Notes: generated from the sequence alone by a model not told the origin. A DNA stretch of 64,000 nucleotides from Synechococcus sp. UW105 (GCF_900473935.1 NZ_UCNN01000019.1:310001-374000); one strand, 5' to 3'; counted from the stretch's first letter, positions 28,413 through 37,976 are shown. Program-made: numbers and translations.

Positions 28413-30535
28413 GGGGTAGAGGGGGTGAGTCCTGAATGGCGGATCAGAGCATCGGTGCTGGCGGCTCGTCCTCGGAATTCGGCATACACCTCGGCGGGCG
28501 ACCGGCTGCCGCCGAGGCTGAGCACGGTGTTGCGGAATCTCTGACCGGTCGACTGCACTTGCTCCTCCTGGTCGAGGCCGACTTCTTCGAAGGCTGCGAA
28601 GGCATCGGCGCTGAGCACTTCAGCCCATTTGTAGGAGTAATAGCCAGAGGAATAACCACCGGCAAAGATATGGCCAAAGGCGCAGAGGAAGTGATCCTCG
28701 GCGATCGGCGGCATCACTGTGGTGGAGGCTGCAAGTTGCCTGCGCAGCTGATCGGGACTCATCCCGAGCTGCTTCGACCATTGGCTGTGCAGGCGGAGAT
28801 CTGTGAGTGCGAAGTGCACCTGGCGGAGCGTGGCGCACCCTGCCATGAATGTGCGCGCCTGCAGCAGTTTTTGGAAGTCGGATTCTGGGAGGGGTTCACC
28901 GGTCTGCCAGTGCCGGGCCATTCCCATCAAGGTGGCGCGGTCGAGGCACCAGTTCTCCATGAACTGGGAGGGCAGCTCCACGGCATCCCATTCGACGTTG
29001 TTGATGCCCGCGGCCTGGGGATATTCCACGGTGGTGAGCATGTGTTGAAGGCCATGGCCAAACTCATGGAAGAGGGTTTCCACCTCTTCAAAGCTCATCA
29101 GGCTTGGGGTGTTGTCCGTGGGAGGGGTCTGATTGCAGATCAGATAAGCCACCGGCAAGGTCAACTCGCCTGATTCGCTGCGGGAACGATTCAGGCATTC
29201 ATCCATCCATGCACCGCCACGTTTGCTGGATGGACGGCTATAGGGATCGAGATAAAAGGCGGCTAGGGGTGTGCCGTCGTGCTCGCAGACGCGGAAAAAG
29301 CGCACATCCGGATGCCAGATCGGCGCCTCCCCATCAGCGGCCTCGATCCGGATTGAGAACAGGCGTTCACACAGTCCGAACAGCCCTTCAAGGACCTGGG
29401 GCAGTGGGAACCATGGGCGCAGAGCTTCTTGGTTGAGATCAAACTGTTCCTGGCGCAGCTTCTCGGCCCAGTAGGTGACATCCCAGGGGGCCAGGCAGTC
29501 CGCTTCCGGTGCCTGGTGGCGACGAGCACAGTCCCGCAGGGCGTCGATCTCCCTTTCGGCGGCTGGCTTGGCCGCGGCGCGCAGCTCTTCAAGTAGAGCC
29601 TCAACGCTGTCGACGTTGTCTGCCATTTTGCTGGCCAGACTGAGTTCGGCCCAGTGGGCATAATCCAGTCTCTTGGCCTGATCAGCCCGCAGGCTGAGGA
29701 TCGATTCAATGAGAGGAGTGTTGTCGAGATCGCCACTGCTGGCACGTCCCACATGGGCTCTGTAGAGGGTTTCTCTCAGGGCTCGGTTTTCGGCATAGGT
29801 CAGGAAGGGGATGTAGCGGGGCATGTCGAGGCCAAGCCTCCATGGGCCGCGTTCAGCGCTTGCTTCGCTGCCGTCACGGTGACGATCATCGGCATCTCGA
29901 GCCGCGGAAGCGAGGGTGTCGAGAGCGCGTGGTGGAAGCCCGGCGACCTCATCCAAATCGTGGAGTACCAAGCTCCAGGCTTGGGTGGCATCAAGGACGT
30001 GGTTGCTGAACTGGGTTGATAACTCGGCCAGCTGCTCACTGGCTTGGTTGAAGGCCGTTTGGTCGTCGCCTTGAAGACCAACCCCCCTCTGCTGCATCGA
30101 GAGCAACTCAGCATCGACGATCCGCACTTGGGTGGGATCAAGCGACTGGGCTGGATGATGTCGCAACTGTTCGAGGGCTTGATGCAGCACCGAGCTCTGG
30201 CCCATGCGGTTGCCGAAGCGCACCACCTCAGGCTGTTGGCTTGCATGGGCTTCTCGTAATTCCGGGCTGTTGCAGACGCCATTCAGGTGGGTGACCACGC
30301 CCCAGCTCCAGCGCATCTGCTCACCGATGCGCTGCAAAGGCGGCATCACATCAGTCCAGCTGATCGCCTCCCCCTGGCCCAGCTTCTGCTGGAGGCTTGT
30401 CTCCAGAGACACCAATTGCTCCTCCAGTCGTCGCAGCAGACCTGGAAGATGCTCTCCCACCGCTTCAGGGGTGATTGCCGCGTAGTCAGGAAGACCACGG
30501 CCCTTGAGGAGAGCCGGCTGGCTGGTGCTGGTCAT
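28409..30535 (-). CDS. prlC: oligopeptidase A (M3 metallopeptidase)
   Basis: 708 residues, normal for PrlC/oligopeptidase A. The zinc motif HEFGHGLQHML supplies two His and the catalytic Glu; the third ligand lies in NNVEWDAVELPSQFMENW, a typical M3 segment. LPGLLRRLEEQLVSLETSLQ begins a helical domain. The cytosolic enzyme degrades short peptides, including cleaved signal peptides. ndhD ends 11 bases upstream on the same strand and the unknown 514-residue gene follows. Confidence 0.95.
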   Translation of the reverse strand: MTSTSQPALLKGRGLPDYAAITPEAVGEHLPGLLRRLEEQLVSLETSLQQKLGQGEAISWTDVMPPLQRIGEQMRWSWGVVTHLNGVCNSPELREAHASQQPEVVRFGNRMGQSSVLHQALEQLRHHPAQSLDPTQVRIVDAELLSMQQRGVGLQGDDQTAFNQASEQLAELSTQFSNHVLDATQAWSLVLHDLDEVAGLPPRALDTLASAARDADDRHRDGSEASAERGPWRLGLDMPRYIPFLTYAENRALRETLYRAHVGRASSGDLDNTPLIESILSLRADQAKRLDYAHWAELSLASKMADNVDSVEALLEELRAAAKPAAEREIDALRDCARRHQAPEADCLAPWDVTYWAEKLRQEQFDLNQEALRPWFPLPQVLEGLFGLCERLFSIRIEAADGEAPIWHPDVRFFRVCEHDGTPLAAFYLDPYSRPSSKRGGAWMDECLNRSRSESGELTLPVAYLICNQTPPTDNTPSLMSFEEVETLFHEFGHGLQHMLTTVEYPQAAGINNVEWDAVELPSQFMENWCLDRATLMGMARHWQTGEPLPESDFQKLLQARTFMAGCATLRQVHFALTDLRLHSQWSKQLGMSPDQLRRQLAASTTVMPPIAEDHFLCAFGHIFAGGYSSGYYSYKWAEVLSADAFAAFEEVGLDQEEQVQSTGQRFRNTVLSLGGSRSPAEVYAEFRGRAASTDALIRHSGLTPSTP

Positions 30536-30546
30536 GCCGTATCGCT

Positions 30547-32127
30547 TCAGCCCAGGGGCAGAAGATTGTGGAGCGCGATCAGGCTATGGGTTGACAGCGT
30601 GCTGGCGAGAGCATCGGTGGAAGCCTCGTAGACGTCCATCGCCACCCTGGGCCAGATGCCGATGGTGAGTGTGGGCACCAGCAGGGTGAGGCCGATCACG
30701 AGCTCGCGCGGATTCATATCGCCCACAAAGGCCAGAGCCGGAATCCTTGGCCCGAAGAAGATGCGGCGACACATCGACAACAAATAGATGGGGGTGAGCA
30801 CCAGGCCAATCGCTGCGGCAACAATCGTGATCGCGCGGAAGCCTGTCGTGAAGGTGGTTTGGCTGGTGATGCCCAGGAAGATGGTGATCTCGCTGATAAA
30901 GCCACTCATTCCAGGCAAAGCCAGGGATGCCAGTGAGCTGGCCAGGAAAAAAGCGAAGGTGATTGGCAGCACTTTCGCGAGTCCACCCATGTTTGGAATG
31001 GAGAGGGTCTTGGTGCGTTCGTAGAAGCTTCCGGTCACAAAGAACATGGCCGCGGCGATCAGGCCATGGCTGATCATCTGCAGCATCGCTCCGCTGATGC
31101 TGAGGGCGTCGATTGCTCCAATGCCGACCAGAACGAAGCCCATATGGCTGACCGAGCTACAGGCGATCCTGCGTTTGACGTTGTCTTGAGCAAAGGCGTT
31201 GAGGGCGCCATAGATGATGTTGACAATCCCCAGCACGATCAGTGCAGGTGCCAACACCAGGTGGGCATCCGGCAGCATTTGCACGTTGAAGCGCAGTAAG
31301 GCATAACCGCCCATTTTGAGCAGCACTCCAGCCAGGAGCATGGAGACCGGAGCGTTGGCTTCGCCGTGGGCATCAGGCAACCAGGTATGGAGAGGGAACA
31401 TCGGTAATTTCACACCGAATCCCACCAGGAAGCCCAGGTAACAGAGCAGCCCAAAGGTGCCGCCAGGAGAGCGTTGGGCCAGTTCGCTCAGGTTGAGCGT
31501 GAACTGGTCACCGGAAAGAGCCAGTGCCAGGCCGCTGATCAAGATCAGCAGTGAGGCCAGGGCTGTGTAGAGAATGAATTTTGTGGCGGCGTATTGGCGG
31601 TTCTGGCCTCCCCAAACGGCGATCAGCAGATACACCGGTACCAGTTCCAGTTCCCAGGCCAGGAAGAACAAGAGGAAGTCCTGAGAGAGGAAGACCAGGG
31701 CTTGGGCGGCGGCCTGAACGAGCAGCAGGCCGAAGTAGAGCTTGGCTTTGTGTTCAACCTTCCAGCTCGCCGCCACCGAGAGCATGGTCACCAGGCCACT
31801 CAGAACCACCAGGGGCATCGATAGACCGTCGGCCCCGACTGACCATTCCAGGCCAATGGCCGGTACCCAGTTGAGACGCTCCACCAATTGGAGTGAGGGG
31901 TCCTGTGGATTGAAATGGCGGCTGAAGGCCACCAGCATCAGGGCAAAGTCGACTGCCAGAACCCCCAAGGCGAGGTTGCGGGGCCAGGGTGAGGGATTGC
32001 TCTCATCGCCCGGCAGCAGCGGCATCACCAGGGCAGCAGCTGCGGGGAGCAGGATGATCAGCGAAAGCCAGGGAAACGTGGCATCGGACGTGGCAATCAG
32101 AGGGAGATTGACGTCCATGGCATCCAT
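30547..32127 (-). CDS. ndhD: NDH-1 subunit 4 (NdhD)
   Basis: 526 residues, about 14 membrane spans. Features of the proton-pumping antiporter-like subunit: [19 protein letters not shown] (with the conserved Glu), [21 protein letters not shown], and the C-terminal [16 protein letters not shown]. It sits in the thylakoid NDH-1 complex for cyclic electron flow/respiration; the CO2-uptake version (NdhD3/4) cannot be excluded by eye, but the sequence looks like NdhD1. A perfect 18-bp palindrome lies 38 bases upstream of the start. Confidence 0.93.
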   Translation of the reverse strand: MDAMDVNLPLIATSDATFPWLSLIILLPAAAALVMPLLPGDESNPSPWPRNLALGVLAVDFALMLVAFSRHFNPQDPSLQLVERLNWVPAIGLEWSVGADGLSMPLVVLSGLVTMLSVAASWKVEHKAKLYFGLLLVQAAAQALVFLSQDFLLFFLAWELELVPVYLLIAVWGGQNRQYAATKFILYTALASLLILISGLALALSGDQFTLNLSELAQRSPGGTFGLLCYLGFLVGFGVKLPMFPLHTWLPDAHGEANAPVSMLLAGVLLKMGGYALLRFNVQMLPDAHLVLAPALIVLGIVNIIYGALNAFAQDNVKRRIACSSVSHMGFVLVGIGAIDALSISGAMLQMISHGLIAAAMFFVTGSFYERTKTLSIPNMGGLAKVLPITFAFFLASSLASLALPGMSGFISEITIFLGITSQTTFTTGFRAITIVAAAIGLVLTPIYLLSMCRRIFFGPRIPALAFVGDMNPRELVIGLTLLVPTLTIGIWPRVAMDVYEASTDALASTLSTHSLIALHNLLPLG

Positions 32128-32164
32128 CTAATGGATGTTGAACCTATCAGGGCCGCGCCCGGAA

Positions 32165-32182
32165 CTGAGTAAATTTACTCAG
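32165..32182. promoter_or_regulatory. 18-bp perfect palindrome ahead of ndhD
   Basis: CTGAGTAAATTTACTCAG reads the same on both strands. It overlaps the thrB stop codon (32175-32177) and lies 38 bases upstream of the ndhD start. Dyad symmetry with an AT core is what a dimeric regulator would bind; as RNA it has no room for a loop, so a DNA operator is the better guess. Confidence 0.45.
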
Positions 32183-33122
32183 ATTCCTTTGGATGCCAGT
32201 GGCTGCCTGTGGTCTGGAGGTTCAGTAGTGGTGCCCGACTGGCCACACCCGCGGCTTCCCACGCCCGGACCATCGCCTGACTGACGGCGGCACCGACCTC
32301 TTCGGAGCAAAGGGCAAGAATGCTGGGGCCCGCTCCGCTGATGGCACAGCCCCACGCCCCTGCTTTGAGAGCGGCTTCGCGAACCTCCTGTCCGCCTTTG
32401 ATCAGGCGCCAGCGGTAGGGCTCATGCAGTCGATCGTGCATGCCGTCTGCGATCAAATCGCCGTTGCCGGTGCGCAGTCCTTGCAAGAGAAGCGTCAGGG
32501 CACCCAGATTGACGACGGCATCCCCCAACGGAATGCTTTTGGGCATGGCCCTGCGCGCTTCGCTGGTGCTCAGTCGGATCGAGGGGATGGCCACGACCGC
32601 TTTCACCGTTGGCACCCATTCACAGCGCACAACCCGCCAGCGCTGGGATGCGGCCTTCGCCGTCATGCAGAGACCACCGAGGAGGGACGGAACCACATTG
32701 TCGGGATGCCCTTCGATATCAATCGCCAGCTCGAGCAACTTTTCGCGGCTCAGGGGCTCTCCGACCAGTGCATTGGCTCCCACCAGGCCTGCCACGATTG
32801 CTGTGGCACTACTGCCAAGCCCTCGTGCTGGGGGCACCGCCAGACGCACACGCGCTTCGAGTCCCACTGGTTCTTCACCAGCAGCTTTCCAGACCCTCTG
32901 GGCGGCTCGATAAACGAGGTTGTCGGGGCCACCCCTTAGATGACTTCCTTCCTGTCCTTCGATGATCAGCTCAAACCGTTCTCCATCTCCCTCGATCCGA
33001 CGCATCGTGAACCGGTTGTTGAGATCGAGTGCGGCACCAAGGCAATCAAATCCAGGGCCGATATTGGCTGAGGTGGCAGGAACATCAACAACCACCGATT
33101 GGCCAATGCGTGGTTGCACCAT
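32175..33122 (-). CDS. thrB: homoserine kinase
   Basis: 315 residues from the ATG at 33122. GHMP kinase: DVPATSANIGPGFDCLGAAL at the N-terminus, the ATP loop VPPARGLGSSATAIVAG, and the C-terminal GAWGCAISGAGPSILAL. It phosphorylates homoserine in threonine synthesis. A TTG at 33140 would add six residues. ndhD lies downstream on the same strand after 47 bases. Confidence 0.96.
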   Translation of the reverse strand: MVQPRIGQSVVVDVPATSANIGPGFDCLGAALDLNNRFTMRRIEGDGERFELIIEGQEGSHLRGGPDNLVYRAAQRVWKAAGEEPVGLEARVRLAVPPARGLGSSATAIVAGLVGANALVGEPLSREKLLELAIDIEGHPDNVVPSLLGGLCMTAKAASQRWRVVRCEWVPTVKAVVAIPSIRLSTSEARRAMPKSIPLGDAVVNLGALTLLLQGLRTGNGDLIADGMHDRLHEPYRWRLIKGGQEVREAALKAGAWGCAISGAGPSILALCSEEVGAAVSQAMVRAWEAAGVASRAPLLNLQTTGSHWHPKESE

Positions 33123-33193
33123 CCCTGCTGTTCTGTTCAAGCCAGTGTCTCACCTGAGAGGCCGCCGCTTGACGATTGTGGCCACCAACGTTG

Positions 33194-34261
33194 CTAGGTG
33201 GATTCGATCTCAGTCGCGAGATCCCGAGCTCTGCACGCTGCGCTAAATCGGCCCGCATTCGCATCGATCACAGCATGAACACGGAGCCCGTCGATGAAGG
33301 CGCGGAAGCGTCCTTTGCTGCGCATGGGTTCAAGAAAGGTGGCGGACTGCAGTCCCTTCAGGTGTTTGGCGGCGGTGCCTCCGCCAATCCATAGCCCGCC
33401 GCTGCAGAGTTCCTGCAGGGCCAGATCGCCGGCCGCTGAGCCATAAGCGCCGAGCCATAGGTCGAGAGCTTGGCGGGCCAAGGGATCACCGCTCTGTGAA
33501 GCCTGATCGGTCAGGGCCGGTAGGTCTTGGTATGCCTTTGAATCCACCGGTTGGCTGCGCCAAGCTTCGGCAGCCCTCTGCAGTGGGTGGCCGACTGCGT
33601 CCGGTTGTTGCAAGCGCCAACGCATCACATGGCCGAGGCCTGTTCCACTGACGATGCGCTCCACGGACAGGCGATCGAGGTCAAGGTCAGCCTTGAGCCA
33701 TGAAGCCAGCTGCCATTCGTCCTCTGTGCGGGCAGCGAATTCGCGATGACCACCTTCGCTGGCCACGGCCAACCAACCATGCGGGCCAGGAATCCCGCGG
33801 GCCATCCCTAGCCCTGTTCCGGCACCGACAACCGCCACTGCCCCCCCCTGGGTCAAGGTTGCTGAACGAGAGGGATGCCCCCCCTGCAGAACGACCTGTT
33901 GCTGATCATCGAGATGGGGCAGGCCGTGAATGAGCACTGCAAAGTCGTTCACAAGCTCGAGATGCTTGAGTCCCGTGGCGTCACACAGCAGCGTTTCGCT
34001 CAGAACCCAAGGCAGATTGGTGAGTGTGGCGGTGCCGTTTTGCACAGGGCCGGCGACAGCAAGGCAGCTGGTCTTTGGGCGGGGAAGGTCGGCCGGCAGG
34101 CTGGAGAGGAAGTGGTGGACGATGCCTTCAAGGCAGGACCACTCTCCTGAGCGATAGCGCTGGGAATAGAGGGCTTGGAGCTGCCCTTCGCGTTGGCCGT
34201 ACAGCGCGAGAAGGGTTTTGGTTCCTCCCACATCGCCTGCCAGAAAGGTGTTCGCCGCCAT
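33194..34261 (-). CDS. glk: glucokinase (Glk family)
   Basis: 355 residues from the ATG at 34261. FLAGDVGGTKTLLALY is the phosphate-1 loop; VAGPVQNGTATLTNLPW and LVNDFAVLIHGL contain the sugar-binding Asn-Asp, and VVGAGTGLGMARG is the adenosine site. This is the COG0837-type Glk, not ROK. It makes glucose-6-phosphate in the cytosol. A second sugar kinase of the ROK family lies at 21165. An upstream in-frame start (34318) would add 19 residues with no domain. Confidence 0.92.
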   Translation of the reverse strand: MAANTFLAGDVGGTKTLLALYGQREGQLQALYSQRYRSGEWSCLEGIVHHFLSSLPADLPRPKTSCLAVAGPVQNGTATLTNLPWVLSETLLCDATGLKHLELVNDFAVLIHGLPHLDDQQQVVLQGGHPSRSATLTQGGAVAVVGAGTGLGMARGIPGPHGWLAVASEGGHREFAARTEDEWQLASWLKADLDLDRLSVERIVSGTGLGHVMRWRLQQPDAVGHPLQRAAEAWRSQPVDSKAYQDLPALTDQASQSGDPLARQALDLWLGAYGSAAGDLALQELCSGGLWIGGGTAAKHLKGLQSATFLEPMRSKGRFRAFIDGLRVHAVIDANAGRFSAACRARDLATEIEST

Positions 34262-34292
34262 TCCGAGGGCTGTGATGCTATTGATCCTCAGG

Positions 34293-34322
34293 CTGCTTGC
34301 AGGGCATGAAAACCGCAAGCAG
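34293..34322. repeat. 8-bp inverted repeat between DUF1824 gene and glk
   Basis: CTGCTTGC (34293-34300) and GCAAGCAG (34315-34322) pair exactly around a 14-base loop in the 72-base spacer between the DUF1824 stop and the glk start. No T-run follows, so a terminator is not certain. Confidence 0.4.
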
Positions 34323-34333
34323 GCACTGGGAGG

Positions 34334-34729
34334 TCAAGCGAAGAAATCGAGTGGAAGCGGGCCCCAAGTCATCCCGGTTTGCTCTGGGATGTTGCTGTGG
34401 CCAGAGATCAGGATGCCTTCTCCAAGTCCATGTTCCACACGGATGCGGATTAGACCATTGGATTGATTGGCCTTGAGAAACACAGGGCCAACATCCTCGG
34501 CTTCCGCCTCGATCGTCATCGCTTCCCAGGAGAGGGAGCTCTCCAGGCTGCGCAAAGCGTTGAGGGCGTTTTCCTTGGATGGGGCCATGATCCCCACGGT
34601 GAACCACTCAAATGACGCCATCGCGTCGTCCAGTGAGGGTCGCAATGCCGCGCGTTGGTTGTCATTCAGCTCTGGTGCCGTTCGCAGAGTGGCGAAATCC
34701 TCGAGGCATTGAATCGGGTTCTCAGTCAT
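34334..34729 (-). CDS. DUF1824 family protein
   Basis: 131 residues. Features LRTAPELNDNQRAALRPSLD, FEWFTVGIMAPSKENALNAL, and VFLKANQSNGLIRIRVEHGLGEGILISGH match the cyanobacterial DUF1824 family, a small alpha+beta protein without known activity. The start overlaps the thrS stop by ATGA (34726-34729), so it is translated with the synthetase. Confidence 0.82.
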   Translation of the reverse strand: MTENPIQCLEDFATLRTAPELNDNQRAALRPSLDDAMASFEWFTVGIMAPSKENALNALRSLESSLSWEAMTIEAEAEDVGPVFLKANQSNGLIRIRVEHGLGEGILISGHSNIPEQTGMTWGPLPLDFFA

Positions 34730-36555
34730 AACGACAGGCTCTGACTGCGGCTTTGATTGGCCTGGCTGGCCGCCTTGATCAGGACTTCGGCATCGACAAG
34801 GCCCAGATCACCATCGCGACGGCTGCGCAGGCTTGCACCACTCTGTTCGGCTTCCTTGGCTCCAATCACCGCCAAGACGGGGATCTTCATTTTTTCACCG
34901 GTGCGAATCAGTTTGCCCAGCCGTTCGCCGCTGCGGTCAACGCAGGCGCGCACACCAGCTCTGGTGAGCTGCTGGCAGAGGTCGTCGGCATAGCCCTGAA
35001 CCTCGTCGGTGACGGGAAGAAGGCGGATCTGTTCCGGGGCCAGCCAGAACGGGAAGTCACCGGCATAGTTTTCGGTCATGATCCCGAAAAACCTCTCCAG
35101 GGATCCAAAAATGGCACGGTGGATCATGATCGGCCGTTGCTTCGAGCCATCGGCAGCCACGTAGTCAAGCTTGAAGCGCTCGGGCAGGTTGAAGTCGAGC
35201 TGGATGGTGGAGCATTGCCACATCCGACCAATTGCATCCTCGATCTTGAGGTCGATCTTTGGTCCGTAAAAAGCACCGCCCCCTTCATCCACCTTGTAGG
35301 CCCAGCCCTTGCGGTTCAGTGCCTCAATCAGTCCGTTGGTGGCCAGTTCCCACACGGCGTCTTCGCCGATTGATTTCTCCGGGCGGGTGGAGAGATTGAT
35401 CTCGTAATTGCAGAAATCGAAGGTGGAGAGAATCCGTTCGGTCAGATCAAGGATGCGCAGAATTTCATCGCTGATTTGCTCTGGCAGGCAGAACACATGG
35501 GCATCGTCTTGCGTGAAGCCCCGAACGCGCATCAAACCGTGCATGACACCGGGACGTTCGTATCGATACACAGTGCCCAGCTCGGCCCAGCGAATGGGGA
35601 GCTCCCGGTAACTGCGCAGGGTGCTCGCGTAAGTGAGCACATGGAACGGGCAGTTCATCGGTTTGAGCTGGTATTCCCGTTCGTCAACCTGCATCGGCCC
35701 AAACATGCTTTCGCTGTAGAAGTCGAGGTGACCTGAGGTCTTCCAGAGGCTGATATCTGCAACGTGGGGTGTGTAGAGGAGTTCGTAGCCTCCATCGAAG
35801 TGGGCCTGACGCCAGAAGTCTTCGATTAAGAGGCGCATGCGTGCGCCGCGCGGGTGCCAGAACACAAGTCCTGCCCCTGCTTCGTCTTCGATTGAGAACA
35901 AGTCGAGATCGGTGCCGATGCGGCGGTGATCGCGGCGCAAGGCTTCCTCTTTGCGACGGCGATGTTCAGCCAGCTGTTCAGCGGTTTCCCATGCGGTGCC
36001 GTAAATGCGTTGAAGCTGCGCCTTCGTCTCATCACCACGCCAGTAGGCGCCGGCCACACTTTCGAGCTCGAATGCCTTGGGGTTGAGTTCACTGGTATTG
36101 GCGACATGGGGGCCGGCGCAGAGGTCCCACCAGTCGTCGCCCAGGGTGTACAGGGAGATCGGTTCTTGAATCCCTGCCAGGATCTCCAGCTTGTAAGGCT
36201 CGTTCTGAGCTGTGATCTTGGCCTCTGCTTCGGCTCGATCCACCTCCAGCCGCTGAAGGGGCAGCTTGCGGTTGATGATCTTGATCATCTCCTTGCGGAT
36301 CGCCTTCAGATCGGCCTCCGTGAATGGATCCGGATTGTCGAAGTCGTAGTAAAAGCCGCTCTCGGTCCAGGGGCCGATCGTGACCTGCGCCTTGGGGAAA
36401 AGCTTCTGTACCGCCATGGCCATCACGTGGCTCATGGAGTGGCGGATGCGCAGCAGCGTTTCGCTTTCGCTGGTTTTAGGCAGCACCACCGTTTCGTTCG
36501 GGGGAAGGGCGGTTACTGCTGTGCTGCTCACCGGTAATTGCGTGTCAGCCGCCAT
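34726..36555 (-). CDS. thrS: threonyl-tRNA synthetase, without TGS domain
   Basis: 609 residues, about 30-40 shorter than E. coli ThrS. After a ~28-residue lead it enters directly into the editing domain (RHSMSHVMAMAVQKLFPKA with the HxxxH site; CAGPHV supplies further editing residues). The catalytic class II core follows: FWHPRGARMRLLIEDFWR, QLKPMNCPFHVLTY (zinc Cys), MHGLMRVRGFTQDDAHVFC, and the C-terminal anticodon domain. The N-terminal TGS domain is absent. It charges tRNA-Thr and the editing domain removes Ser. Confidence 0.95.
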   Translation of the reverse strand: MAADTQLPVSSTAVTALPPNETVVLPKTSESETLLRIRHSMSHVMAMAVQKLFPKAQVTIGPWTESGFYYDFDNPDPFTEADLKAIRKEMIKIINRKLPLQRLEVDRAEAEAKITAQNEPYKLEILAGIQEPISLYTLGDDWWDLCAGPHVANTSELNPKAFELESVAGAYWRGDETKAQLQRIYGTAWETAEQLAEHRRRKEEALRRDHRRIGTDLDLFSIEDEAGAGLVFWHPRGARMRLLIEDFWRQAHFDGGYELLYTPHVADISLWKTSGHLDFYSESMFGPMQVDEREYQLKPMNCPFHVLTYASTLRSYRELPIRWAELGTVYRYERPGVMHGLMRVRGFTQDDAHVFCLPEQISDEILRILDLTERILSTFDFCNYEINLSTRPEKSIGEDAVWELATNGLIEALNRKGWAYKVDEGGGAFYGPKIDLKIEDAIGRMWQCSTIQLDFNLPERFKLDYVAADGSKQRPIMIHRAIFGSLERFFGIMTENYAGDFPFWLAPEQIRLLPVTDEVQGYADDLCQQLTRAGVRACVDRSGERLGKLIRTGEKMKIPVLAVIGAKEAEQSGASLRSRRDGDLGLVDAEVLIKAASQANQSRSQSLSL

Positions 36556-36579
36556 CTTATGGGCGTGTCATGCAGCTCT

Positions 36580-36921
36580 ATGGAATCGACGTCGTCTGGC
36601 TCCGAAGAGCCTCGCAGGGATGAGCAGGCTGAGGCGCTGCTTCGGTCATTGCTCGACTCATTGCTCAAAGACTTCAGCGACTGTTTCAACCGTGGGGAGC
36701 AATTGTTGGCGGTCTGCCCGGATCAGGTGATGGACCCTGAGCAGCGCCTGGCCATGGCCGAACGCCTTGTCGAGGGGCGCAAGGCGATTACAGCGACCCG
36801 TGCCCTTCTGGAGGCATCCCCTGAGGCGATGGCTGTCTCAATGGGGGCGATGTCTCCCTGGCATCAGCTGATGACCGAGGTGTGGTCGCTCTCGGCGCGG
36901 ATCTCAGAACAGCTGAATTAA
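36580..36921 (+). CDS. DUF2605 family protein
   Basis: 113 residues from the ATG at 36580 (other ATG 36559). One helical domain: LLRSLLDSLLKDFSDCFNRG, LVEGRKAITATRALLEASPE and SPWHQLMTEVWSLSARISEQ. This matches DUF2605, a cyanobacteria-specific family with no known role. It is divergent from thrS; only 24 bases lie between their starts, so they may share a promoter region. Confidence 0.75.
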   Translation: MESTSSGSEEPRRDEQAEALLRSLLDSLLKDFSDCFNRGEQLLAVCPDQVMDPEQRLAMAERLVEGRKAITATRALLEASPEAMAVSMGAMSPWHQLMTEVWSLSARISEQLN

Positions 36922-36988
36922 GACTGCAACATTCGTTGCAGTCGAATGAGGGTGGAGAACGTTGATCGGGGCCGTTGCCCCTGCAGGC

Positions 36989-37663
36989 TCATGCCCCTAG
37001 ACGGATCTGACGCAGATTGTCCGAGTAGAACTTCGCAAGCTCTGCATGGCTCTTGACCGGCTGGCCATAGGCGCTGGAGCCTGCATGGGTGGGAAACGAG
37101 GCCCATTCCGGCGCTAGGCGATGCATCGCCGTTTTGGTCAGGCCGTTGCTGTCAACTTCCTCGAGCGCACCGCGTCGCTCAATCAAGCGCAGCGCCGCTT
37201 GATCCTGGTGCTTTGGTTCAAAGCTGGTGAGCTGGAGTTCGGTGGCAACAATCCGCCATGTGGAAGGCAGAAACTGATAGGCACCGGCTGCGGCACTGGC
37301 GTATCGCTTCACCACCACCCGATCGGGGTGGCGGGAAAGGTCAGCGAACTGGCCTCCTCCATAAAGAGTTTTGTAGCCGAGGTCTTTGCCGTCCTTCCAA
37401 GTGCCTTCGGCATAACGGATGGTGTTCAGAAGAGCCCTGCGTTCTGGGGTGATTCGGTAATGACCACCACTGAGTTCAGAGCGGACGCTCTGATCCTCTG
37501 CTTGTAGATGGGCCTTGACTGCTTCGGCTTGAGCCAGGCGTCCGTCGGAGCGCTCAGCTTGCAAGGCCTGTCCTGTGACCAGGACAGTTCCGATGACTCC
37601 GGCTACAGGAAGCAGGTGCATCCGGCGGTCAGCATTGAAAACGCGACCGAGAATGTTGGGCAT
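36989..37663 (-). CDS. membrane-anchored phage-lambda-lysozyme-like transglycosylase (GH104-like)
   Basis: 224 residues from the ATG at 37663. An N-terminal hydrophobic stretch (HLLPVAGVIGTVLVTGQA) works as anchor or signal. The C-terminal ~150 residues follow lambda endolysin R: LLNTIRYAEGTWKDGKDLGY with catalytic Glu86, GGGQFADLSRHPD, SAAAGAYQFLPSTWR, and HQDQAALRLIERRGAL. Lambda R cleaves peptidoglycan between MurNAc and GlcNAc. Here no holin or other phage gene is nearby, so a cell-wall role in the host is likely. Confidence 0.85.
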   Translation of the reverse strand: MPNILGRVFNADRRMHLLPVAGVIGTVLVTGQALQAERSDGRLAQAEAVKAHLQAEDQSVRSELSGGHYRITPERRALLNTIRYAEGTWKDGKDLGYKTLYGGGQFADLSRHPDRVVVKRYASAAAGAYQFLPSTWRIVATELQLTSFEPKHQDQAALRLIERRGALEEVDSNGLTKTAMHRLAPEWASFPTHAGSSAYGQPVKSHAELAKFYSDNLRQIRLGA

Positions 37664-37976
37664 CCATGCTTGCAAGGGTCCGGGCACACAGTCCGTTCAA
37701 GGGCCCATCACGATGCAGACCCGAGGGGTTCGGATGCGAGTGGTCTGGGACCGGTCTTGACGGGAGTCTTGGCATGTGTTTAAGCACTTATTCTTAGGCC
37801 GCACAGGAGCTTGGACCCATGGGACCCATGGCTGTCACTGGGGTGGGCTCCAATGGCCTGGCTGAGAATGCTTCAAGCTCTCAGGAAGTTTTAATCATTA
37901 GCGCAGCTTTTCTGAAGCTCCTGCACTGATTAGCTCCCAGTGGTCTGATCCGTGCAGTTCAGTGGAAATGAGCTGA
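37664..37976. other. 313-bp spacer between trpS and the lysozyme-like gene
   Basis: No convincing gene. It contains a short direct repeat GGACCCAT/GGACCCATG (near 37813-37831) and an imperfect hairpin on the minus strand (GCAGGAGCTT ... AAGCTGC, near 37901-37923) 54 bases after the trpS stop, followed by an A+T-richer patch but no clear T-run; this could be a weak trpS terminator. The promoter of the lysozyme-like gene should lie in the part near 37700-37800. Confidence 0.4.
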
